Source of the DNA: Dysgonamonadaceae bacterium
GTDB lineage: Bacteria; Bacteroidota; Bacteroidia; Bacteroidales; Azobacteroidaceae
Assembly: GCA_031284225.1 (NCBI GenBank)
Contig: JAITAH010000171.1
Span: 1 to 5,897, forward strand
Length of the DNA stretch: 5,897 nucleotides
Reading direction: 5' to 3'
Both the position numbers and the translations under genes were made by a program. Below, in pieces: positions 1 through 4,785 of this stretch; position 1 is the first letter of the stretch; each line of letters starts with the position of its first letter. Below the pieces are notes generated by a model. It was not told the DNA's origin. It ran no database searches and was given only the letters and a program-made list of their open reading frames with translations.

Positions 1-98
1 TTGGAAATAAAATCGGTATGGATGTTGGACGAGAAACCGTATTCGTATTCTTTACTGGTAAATTCGTTGAGTATGTTGTTTGTATTTTCTGACGTCAT
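1..98 (-). CDS. sufB: Fe-S cluster assembly scaffold SufB, N-terminal fragment (partial, runs off the left edge)
   Basis: Only the first 32 codons lie in the window, read from an ATG at 98-96 on the minus strand. Seen: residues 1-8 are polar (MTSENTNN), followed by ILNEFTSKEYEYGF at 9-22 and SSNIHTDFIS at 23-32. This resembles the start of bacterial SufB as I recall it, where an I-L-x-E-F-T-x-x-E-Y-x-Y-G-F stretch is followed by an acidic/polar T-D-x-I/H-T-D segment. In the family, SufB works with SufC and SufD in the cytoplasm as the scaffold that assembles Fe-S clusters. The reading frame stays open upstream of the ATG to a TAA at 218-216, but no ATG, GTG or TTG lies there, so this ATG is chosen. 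The gene is divergent from ispH, whose product needs a [4Fe-4S] cluster. With so few residues the assignment is probable, not certain. Confidence 0.7.
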   Translation of the reverse strand, partial: MTSENTNNILNEFTSKEYEYGFSSNIHTDFIS

Positions 99-225
99 CT
101 TAATCGGAATAATGGTAAAATTTAACAGGTTGCGGTCGCGCCATTCATCGGCGAATGTAATGTATTTCTTCGTATATCCATTCTTTAACTCGCATAATTT
201 GCTGTTTTTATTTGTTTATTTGCGG

Positions 226-233
226 CAAAGATA
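226..233 (-). promoter_or_regulatory. Bacteroidota-type -7 box (TATCTTTG) for the sufB-like gene
   Basis: On the minus strand this reads TATCTTTG, an exact match to the TAnnTTTG -7 element used by the Bacteroidota primary sigma factor. Transcription would start near position 219 and give a leader of about 120 bases before the sufB-like ATG. A TTTG lies upstream at 250-247 on the minus strand, but only 13 bases separate it from the -7 box, shorter than the usual 19 or so, so a -33 element is not convincing. The box lies 22 bases from the oppositely oriented ispH box. Confidence 0.6.
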
Positions 234-255
234 AGAATTTTTCCGCCAAATTATT

Positions 256-263
256 TAATTTTG
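256..263 (+). promoter_or_regulatory. Bacteroidota-type -7 box (TAATTTTG) for ispH
   Basis: TAATTTTG is an exact TAnnTTTG match. A transcription start about 7 bases downstream (near 270) would leave a leader of about 20 bases before the TTG start at 291. It would also exclude the more upstream in-frame TTG at 261, which lies inside the promoter box. No good -33 TTTG is seen at the expected distance. The expected -33 region overlaps the -7 box of the divergent sufB-like gene. Confidence 0.6.
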
Positions 264-290
264 CAGGCAATAATCATTAAGGGAAGCACA

Positions 291-1163
291 TTGATTAACG
301 TTGAAATTGATCGCGATTCGGGTTTTTGTTTCGGAGTGGTAAACGCCATTCAGCACGCCGAAGAGGAATTGGCTGCCAATTCCGATCTCTATTGCTTGGG
401 CGATATTGTCCATAACAGTCAGGAAGTTGCCCGTTTGCAAAAAAAAGGCCTGAAAACGATTAATCACGAGGATTTGCAGAGAATGTACAACAAAAAGATT
501 CTGCTCCGCGCTCATGGCGAACCGCCTTCTACCTACGAAATGGCCGCCCGGAACCACATTCAGATTGTAGATGCTACTTGTCCGGTTGTGTTGCAGTTGC
601 AAAAGAAAATTCGGAAAATCTATCAATCGTCCGACTGGGAAAACTCTCAGATTGTGATTTTCGGCAAAATTGGCCATGCCGAAGTGAACGGTTTAGTCGG
701 ACAAACCGAAGGAACGGCGATCGTTATCGAAACCAAAGAAGACCTCAGTCTGTTGAATTTCAATAAAAATATTTATCTTTTTTCTCAAACGACCCTGTCG
801 GTAGAAGATTTCAAAGAAATCGTACAGGAAATCCAAGCCCGCATCGAACCGCCGGTTGTCTTCCATTTTTTCGATACCATTTGTCGGCAGGTAGCGAATC
901 GAATCCCACACATCCGGAAATTCGCCATACAGCACGATTTGATTTTGTTTGTAGCCGGTAAAAAAAGTTCCAACGGAAAAGTGCTGTTTTATGAATGTAA
1001 ACAGGCAAATCCGAATACTTATCTTATATCTAATCCGGAAGATATCGATCCCGCATGGTTCAAAAACGTAGCTTCGGTAGGTATTTGCGGAGCAACGTCC
1101 ACGCCCAAATGGTTGATGGAAGAAGTGGCACATTTCGTTCTTTTTGTCATACCGGCCTGTTAA
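291..1163 (+). CDS. ispH: 4-hydroxy-3-methylbut-2-enyl diphosphate reductase IspH (LytB), TTG start
   Basis: IspH is the last enzyme of the MEP pathway. It reduces HMBPP to IPP and DMAPP in the cytoplasm using a [4Fe-4S] cluster. Seen with the start at 291 (290 residues): the three cluster cysteines C13 (GFCFGV), C97 (DATCPVV) and C198 (DTICRQ), and the substrate-binding residues H41 (VHNS), H75 (RAHGEPP), H129 and E131 (GHAEVNG), followed by a KKSSNGK motif. These match E. coli C12/C96/C197, H41/H74/H124 and E126 in order and spacing. The start is a TTG, chosen because the product then begins M-I-N-V-E-I-D, as in Bacteroides IspH from memory, and because a purine-rich AAGGGAAG lies just upstream. 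No ATG is available. The last residues (after WLMEEV) form an unusual hydrophobic tail ending in PAC. The gene appears to be transcribed alone and is divergent from the sufB-like gene. Confidence 0.95.
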   Translation: MINVEIDRDSGFCFGVVNAIQHAEEELAANSDLYCLGDIVHNSQEVARLQKKGLKTINHEDLQRMYNKKILLRAHGEPPSTYEMAARNHIQIVDATCPVVLQLQKKIRKIYQSSDWENSQIVIFGKIGHAEVNGLVGQTEGTAIVIETKEDLSLLNFNKNIYLFSQTTLSVEDFKEIVQEIQARIEPPVVFHFFDTICRQVANRIPHIRKFAIQHDLILFVAGKKSSNGKVLFYECKQANPNTYLISNPEDIDPAWFKNVASVGICGATSTPKWLMEEVAHFVLFVIPAC

Positions 1164-1170
1164 TTAGATT

Positions 1171-1178
1171 TAACTTTG
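1171..1178 (+). promoter_or_regulatory. Candidate -7 box (TAACTTTG) for htrA
   Basis: TAACTTTG is an exact TAnnTTTG match lying 8 bases after the ispH stop codon. A TTTG at 1143-1146 is the nearest -33 candidate, but it is 24 bases away, longer than usual. If the box is used, transcription starts near 1185 and the htrA leader is about 113 bases long, containing both palindromes described between 1196 and 1234. Confidence 0.45.
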
Positions 1179-1195
1179 ATTTTTTACAGTTAAAA

Positions 1196-1211
1196 ATGTT
1201 GAAATCAACAT
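1196..1211. repeat. 16-bp palindrome in the htrA leader
   Basis: ATGTTGA-AA-TCAACAT is a perfect inverted repeat of two 7-base arms around two A residues. As DNA it has the shape of a binding site for a dimeric regulator. As RNA it could form a six-pair hairpin with a four-base loop. Its right arm shares bases 1207-1211 with the left arm of the next hairpin, so the two structures cannot form in RNA at the same time. Its function is unknown. Confidence 0.5.
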
Positions 1212-1234
1212 ACTAAATACCTTTTTAGTATGTT
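1207..1234 (+). promoter_or_regulatory. 11-bp perfect hairpin between ispH and htrA (terminator or regulatory stem-loop)
   Basis: The arms AACATACTAAA (1207-1217) and TTTAGTATGTT (1224-1234) are exactly complementary around the six-base loop TACCTT. It lies 43 bases after the ispH stop and 63 bases before the htrA start. The stem is AT-rich with only three G-C pairs, and no clean U tract follows (ATTTGTAATG), so it is a poor intrinsic terminator. It may instead be an operator or a leader stem-loop of htrA. Confidence 0.55.
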
Positions 1235-1297
1235 ATTTGTAATGGATATAAAGAGAACAAAAATCTGTCATAATTACAAATTAAAAAAGAAGATAAC

Positions 1298-2839
1298 ATG
1301 AAGAGTTGGAAAATGTTTTTTGGCGCAGTGTTCGTATCGTTACTGAGCGTCGCCGTTACGGTAGGAACATATTCATATCTGGCAAAAGGTAATAAAATGT
1401 CTGTTTTGAGCGATTTCAATCAAACCGGTTTTCAAGCCGTAGGATACAATGTAGTGGCTGCCGAGAATACGGATTTTACATTGGCCGCCGAACAGAGCGT
1501 GAATGCGGTAGTCCATATTAAATCGGTAGTTAAGCCGAGTAACAATCAGCAGTCGGGACGAAGAGGCCGGAGTATAGATCCTTGGGGCGATCCGCTTGAA
1601 TTCTTTTTCGGACAAATACCTCAAGAACAACGCCCGCGCGTAGGTTTCGGTTCGGGAGTGATTATTTCGAAAGACGGTTATATTGTAACGAATAATCACG
1701 TAATCAGCGGAGCCGATGAAATTGAAGTAACAACCAATGACGAGCAAACCTTTACGGCCAAACGGATCGGAACGGATGAGGCTACCGATATCGCCCTGTT
1801 GAAGATTGACGGAAAAAACCTTCCGGTGATTCCTTTCGGCGATTCCGACGCCTTGAAAGTAGGCGAATGGGTATTAGCCGTAGGCAATCCGTTTAATTTG
1901 ACTTCTACGGTAACGGCAGGTATCGTTAGCGCGAAAGGTCGCGGAAGCGTCTTTTCGGGATATGGCTATAGTGAACAGGGAGGCGTACGTGCGCAGGATA
2001 AAGTCGAATCTTTCATTCAAACCGACGCCGCCGTCAATCCGGGAAATAGCGGAGGCGCTTTGGTCAATACCAAAGGCGAATTGGTCGGAATTAATACGGC
2101 CATTTACTCGGAAACCGGAAATTTTGTCGGATATTCGTTTGCCGTACCCATCAGCTTAGTGAAAAAAGTGGTTTCCGATATCCGGGAATACGGCGCTGTT
2201 CAGCGGGCGATACTGGGCGTACTGATTACCGACGTCCCGCTGTTGAAAGAAGCAGAACCGGAAACCTACGAAAAATTGAAAGTACATGAAGGCGTATATG
2301 TACGCGAGTTTGCGGCCAACAGTTCGGCACAAAAAGCCGGTCTGCAAGCAGGAGATGTGATTATCTCCATCAACGGTACGAAAGTGAAGACAAGCAACGA
2401 GTTGAAAGCGTTAGTCAACCGCTACCGTCCCGGAAATATCGTTGAGGTACAGGTGAACCGGAACGGCGATGTAAAAACGTACAAAGTAGAGTTGAAAAAC
2501 GACCAGGGAACAACGGCGCTCATTAAGAACCGGAGTGTCGCCGAAATTTTGGGAGGCGAATTTAAAGCTTTGTCGGCAGAAACAAAACGCGCAGTCGGAG
2601 TGAACTACGGCGTGGAAATAACCAAAATAAGCGCCGGAAAATTGAAAGAAGCCGGTATTAAGGAAGGTTTTATCATTCTGACAGCCGGCGCAGATGGCGT
2701 TCGGATCGATTCTCCGGAAACGCTCCATAAAATTGTGGAAACGGCCTTAAAGCAATCCCCGGATGAAAGAGTGTTATATATCAAAGGTTTATATCAGAAC
2801 GACCGGATACGGTTTTATGCAATTGATTTAAATCAGTAA
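1298..2839 (+). CDS. htrA: HtrA/DegP-family periplasmic serine endoprotease with two PDZ domains
   Basis: HtrA/DegP proteases degrade misfolded envelope proteins. Seen in 513 residues: a hydrophobic N-terminal segment at about 6-28, fitting a signal peptide or membrane anchor that would place the enzyme in the periplasm; a trypsin-like domain with catalytic triad H134 (TNNHV), D164 (ATDIALL) and S251 (NPGNSGGAL); a first PDZ domain at about 303-402, opening with the RAILGV carboxylate-binding loop and containing AGLQAGDVI near 347-355; and a second, more divergent PDZ-like domain at about 430-513. The H-D spacing of 30 equals that of E. coli DegP (H105-D135). The loop between the anchor and the protease core is short and rich in Q, R and P. 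The ATG at 1298 is the only sensible start and is preceded by an A-rich stretch without a clear Shine-Dalgarno. In Bacteroidota this family is often named DegP or DegQ; two PDZ domains fit DegP/DegQ rather than DegS. Confidence 0.93.
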   Translation: MKSWKMFFGAVFVSLLSVAVTVGTYSYLAKGNKMSVLSDFNQTGFQAVGYNVVAAENTDFTLAAEQSVNAVVHIKSVVKPSNNQQSGRRGRSIDPWGDPLEFFFGQIPQEQRPRVGFGSGVIISKDGYIVTNNHVISGADEIEVTTNDEQTFTAKRIGTDEATDIALLKIDGKNLPVIPFGDSDALKVGEWVLAVGNPFNLTSTVTAGIVSAKGRGSVFSGYGYSEQGGVRAQDKVESFIQTDAAVNPGNSGGALVNTKGELVGINTAIYSETGNFVGYSFAVPISLVKKVVSDIREYGAVQRAILGVLITDVPLLKEAEPETYEKLKVHEGVYVREFAANSSAQKAGLQAGDVIISINGTKVKTSNELKALVNRYRPGNIVEVQVNRNGDVKTYKVELKNDQGTTALIKNRSVAEILGGEFKALSAETKRAVGVNYGVEITKISAGKLKEAGIKEGFIILTAGADGVRIDSPETLHKIVETALKQSPDERVLYIKGLYQNDRIRFYAIDLNQ

Positions 2840-2846
2840 CAAAATG

Positions 2847-2860
2847 AAAGAAATTTCTTT
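2847..2860. repeat. 14-bp perfect palindrome after htrA
   Basis: AAAGAAATTTCTTT reads identically on both strands and begins 8 bases after the htrA stop codon. It is followed by a T-rich run (TTTTCGTTTCG). It could act as a weak terminator for htrA or as a regulator site upstream of the rpoD promoter box, but a self-complementary A/T palindrome of this size can also arise by chance in AT-rich intergenic DNA. Confidence 0.3.
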
Positions 2861-2888
2861 TTCGTTTCGTAGTTTCAAAAAAAATAAC

Positions 2889-2896
2889 TAATTTTG
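2889..2896 (+). promoter_or_regulatory. Bacteroidota-type -7 box (TAATTTTG) for rpoD
   Basis: TAATTTTG is an exact TAnnTTTG match 29 bases before the rpoD ATG. A near-match to the -33 element, TTTC at 2865-2868, lies 20 bases upstream. The predicted transcription start is near 2903, giving a short leader. The box is identical to the one before ispH. Because rpoD encodes the sigma factor that reads this box, the gene is probably self-transcribed. Confidence 0.6.
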
Positions 2897-2925
2897 CGCT
2901 AATTTTTCTCATAGAAGCAGATTAA

Positions 2926-3786
2926 ATGAGGCAATTAAAAATTACAAAGTCTATCACTAACCGTGAAAGCGCTTCGCTGGACAAATATCTTCAAGAAATC
3001 GGGCGTGAAGACTTGATTACCGTAGAAGAAGAGGTTGAATTAGCGCAAGCCATTCGACGGGGCGACCGTATCGCGTTGGAAAAATTGACGCGGGCCAATT
3101 TACGGTTTGTTGTATCGGTGGCCAAACAATATCAAAATCAGGGATTAACTCTTCCCGATTTGATCAATGAAGGTAATTTGGGTTTGATTAAAGCCGCCGA
3201 AAAATTTGATGAAACCCGCGGATTCAAATTTATTTCATACGCCGTATGGTGGATTCGCCAGTCTATTTTGCAGGCCTTGGCCGAACAGTCGCGGATTGTG
3301 CGTTTACCGCTCAACCAGGTGGGATCGCTGAATAAAATTACCAAAGCGTTTTCGAAATTTGAACAGGAACACGAACGCCGGCCTTCTCCCGAAGAATTGG
3401 CGAATGAATTAGACATTCCGGTGGATAAAATTTCGGACACGCTGAAAGTTTCCGGCCGACACATTTCGGTCGATGCGCCGTTTGTAGAAGGCGAAGACAA
3501 CAGTTTGCTGGATGTGTTGGTCAACGAAGACGCTCCGATTGCCGACCGCGCCCTGATGAACGAATCGCTTTCGAAAGAAATCAATCGCGCTTTATCGACG
3601 TTGAGCGAACGGGAACGCGACATCGTAAAAATGTTCTTCGGTATCGGCCGTCATGAAATGACATTGGAAGAAATCGGCGAAGAATTTAATTTGACGCGCG
3701 AACGGGTGCGGCAAATCAAAGAAAAAGCCATTCGCCGGTTGAAACAAAGCAACAAAAATAATTTGTTGAAAAGCTATTTGGGATAA
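2926..3786 (+). CDS. rpoD: RNA polymerase primary sigma factor RpoD/SigA, short Bacteroidota form
   Basis: This is the housekeeping sigma factor that directs RNA polymerase to promoters. Seen in 286 residues: region 1.2 at about 14-48 ([25 protein letters not shown]); region 2 at about 50-125, with the core-binding and -10 recognition helices ([47 protein letters not shown]); region 3 at about 130-200 ([12 protein letters not shown]); and region 4 at about 222-286, with the promoter-binding helix-turn-helix at 246-272 ([19 protein letters not shown]). There is no region 1.1, and the total length is that of the Bacteroidota primary sigma factor (about 286-287 residues), which recognises TAnnTTTG rather than TATAAT. 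Stress-type sigma-70 paralogues normally diverge in region 2.4 and the C-terminus, which are canonical here. The gene has its own promoter box and is followed by a strong terminator, so it looks monocistronic. Confidence 0.96.
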   Translation: MRQLKITKSITNRESASLDKYLQEIGREDLITVEEEVELAQAIRRGDRIALEKLTRANLRFVVSVAKQYQNQGLTLPDLINEGNLGLIKAAEKFDETRGFKFISYAVWWIRQSILQALAEQSRIVRLPLNQVGSLNKITKAFSKFEQEHERRPSPEELANELDIPVDKISDTLKVSGRHISVDAPFVEGEDNSLLDVLVNEDAPIADRALMNESLSKEINRALSTLSERERDIVKMFFGIGRHEMTLEEIGEEFNLTRERVRQIKEKAIRRLKQSNKNNLLKSYLG

Positions 3787-3807
3787 ATCAAAAAAAAAGA
3801 AAATGCG

Positions 3808-3841
3808 AAGGCTTTCGGGAATTTTTCCGGAAGCCTTTTTT
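3808..3841 (+). terminator. Rho-independent terminator of rpoD
   Basis: The left arm AAGGCTTTCGGGAA (3808-3821) pairs with the right arm ending CCGGAAGCCTT (3827-3837), giving about 12-13 pairs with two G-T wobbles and a small T-rich loop. It runs into six T residues at 3836-3841. It starts 21 bases after the rpoD stop. This is the clearest intrinsic terminator in the window and separates rpoD from the gcvH operon. Confidence 0.88.
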
Positions 3842-3858
3842 AATTTACGGACAATTCG

Positions 3859-3866
3859 TACCTTTG
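3859..3866 (+). promoter_or_regulatory. Bacteroidota-type -7 box (TACCTTTG) for the gcvH-purE-ispG operon
   Basis: TACCTTTG is an exact TAnnTTTG match 35 bases before the gcvH ATG, with a predicted start near 3873. The T tract of the preceding terminator ends 17 bases upstream, so the -33 region falls on the terminator's trailing T residues. No canonical TTTG is seen there. Confidence 0.6.
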
Positions 3867-3901
3867 AAGCCAAAATCAAACATTCAATTTTAATAACATT
3901 T

Positions 3902-4282
3902 ATGAAGTTTCCTGAAAATGTAAAGTACGCCGCCGACCACGAATGGATTCGCGTAGAAGGTGAAGTAGCGTTTGTCGGTATCACCGATTACGCGCAAGAC
4001 CAGTTAGGTGAAATTGTATTCGTCGATGTAACCGCCCAGGGCGAAACCATCGGCAAAGATGAAGTTTTCGGTTCGATAGAAGCCGTCAAAACCGTTTCCG
4101 ACTTGTTGATGCCGGTCGAAGCCAAAGTCTTGGAAGTGAATGCCGCTTTGGAAGATCATCCCGAATTGGTCAACTCCGATCCTTACGGCGAAGGCTGGAT
4201 TATTAAAGTGGAAACGCCGGCTTCTTCCGGTTTGGACGCTTTGATGACCGCTGCTCAGTATCGCGCGCACATAGGAGGATGA
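3902..4282 (+). CDS. gcvH: Glycine cleavage system H protein (lipoyl carrier)
   Basis: GcvH is the small cytoplasmic protein whose lipoyl-lysine arm shuttles the aminomethyl group between the P, T and L proteins of the glycine cleavage system. Seen in 126 residues, the usual family length: an N-terminal HEWIRVEG segment (13-20), the [17 protein letters not shown] segment (26-42), and the lipoylation site K63 in [12 protein letters not shown] (57-68), followed by the [13 protein letters not shown] stretch typical of H proteins. The start is the ATG at 3902, giving M-K-F-P-x-N-x-K-Y as in the family. An ATG 99 bases upstream in the same frame lies at the foot of the rpoD terminator, before the promoter box, and is rejected. 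The gene opens an operon and overlaps purE by four bases. No gcvP or gcvT is seen in the window. Confidence 0.95.
   Translation: MKFPENVKYAADHEWIRVEGEVAFVGITDYAQDQLGEIVFVDVTAQGETIGKDEVFGSIEAVKTVSDLLMPVEAKVLEVNAALEDHPELVNSDPYGEGWIIKVETPASSGLDALMTAAQYRAHIGG
4273..4278 (+). promoter_or_regulatory. Perfect AGGAGG directly abutting the purE start
   Basis: AGGAGG ends one base before the purE ATG, with no spacer. It also encodes the last glycines of GcvH. Classical Shine-Dalgarno action needs roughly 5-9 bases of spacing, and Bacteroidota rarely depend on the motif, so it may be no more than GGA-GGA coding sequence, or it may slow or tune initiation. It is noted because it is the only perfect motif at a gene start in the window. 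Confidence 0.35.
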
Positions 4283-4785
4283 AAGCCCTTGTCAGTATCA
4301 TTATGGGGAGTACGTCGGACCTCCCTGTAATGGAAAAATCCGCCCGGATTTTCGACGAATTTGAAATTCCGTTTGAAATGCATGCTTTGTCGGCTCACCG
4401 CACGCCGGCGGAAGTTGAATCGTTTGCTAAAAACGCACAGTCGCGGGGAATAGAAGTGATTATTGCCGCCGCCGGAATGGCCGCCCATCTGCCGGGCGTC
4501 ATTGCCTCGATGACGACTTTGCCTGTTGTCGGCGTTCCCATCCGGGCCACTTTGGAAGGGATGGATGCGCTGCTGGCGATCGTGCAAATGCCGCCGGGTA
4601 TTCCCGTGGCTACGGTAGGAATCGACGGCGCTATGAATGCCGCGCTTCTGGCCGTACAAATTCTGGCCTTGAAAGATGAAAATTTGAGCGCTAAACTGAA
4701 AGCCTACAAGGAAAATCTCAAAACAAAAATTGTGAAGGCGAACGAAGAATTATCGTCTGTAAAATACAAATTCAAAACAAATTAA
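4279..4785 (+). CDS. purE: N5-carboxyaminoimidazole ribonucleotide mutase PurE (class I)
   Basis: PurE catalyses the carboxylation/mutase step that yields CAIR in de novo purine synthesis. Seen in 168 residues: the nucleotide-binding N-terminus IIMGSTSD (7-14) with S11 and D14, SAHRTP (38-43) with catalytic H40, the class I stretch [15 protein letters not shown], and [12 protein letters not shown] followed by a GAMNAALLA helix. These match E. coli PurE S16, D19 and H45. The class I signature predicts a partner PurK acting on AIR, but no purK is seen here. The loop after VGVPI is one residue shorter than in E. coli PurE. The C-terminal helix is long and lysine-rich ([18 protein letters not shown]), as in Bacteroides homologues from memory. 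The gene starts inside the gcvH stop (ATGA) and its TAA is followed at once by the ispG GTG, indicating a co-transcribed, translationally linked set. Confidence 0.95.
   Translation: MKALVSIIMGSTSDLPVMEKSARIFDEFEIPFEMHALSAHRTPAEVESFAKNAQSRGIEVIIAAAGMAAHLPGVIASMTTLPVVGVPIRATLEGMDALLAIVQMPPGIPVATVGIDGAMNAALLAVQILALKDENLSAKLKAYKENLKTKIVKANEELSSVKYKFKTN

Noticed and set aside
1..234. 77-residue plus-strand ORF beginning with TTG at position 1
   Set aside because: It is hydrophobic, low in complexity and antisense to the sufB-like N-terminus and its leader. The minus-strand reading has recognisable family sequence, and this one has none.
261..290. Upstream TTG at 261 as the ispH start
   Set aside because: It overlaps the TAATTTTG promoter box, so it would not be transcribed, and it adds ten residues not seen at the N-terminus of the family. 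The TTG at 291 fits family alignment and has a purine-rich stretch before it.
693..1133. Minus-strand ORFs inside ispH (also 255-677)
   Set aside because: They are antisense to conserved IspH motifs, have no promoter box on that strand, and show no recognisable protein family.
1120..1163. Possible frameshift at the ispH 3' end, because of its odd hydrophobic tail
   Set aside because: Neither alternative frame gives a better family match, and the protein already has the expected length and all active-site residues.
3138..3623. 161-residue minus-strand ORF inside rpoD
   Set aside because: It is entirely antisense to conserved sigma-factor sequence, is serine-rich as expected from reversed codons, and has no leader or motif.
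3803..3901. Upstream ATG at 3803 as the gcvH start
   Set aside because: It lies at the base of the rpoD terminator and before the TACCTTTG promoter box. It would add 33 residues unlike any GcvH N-terminus.
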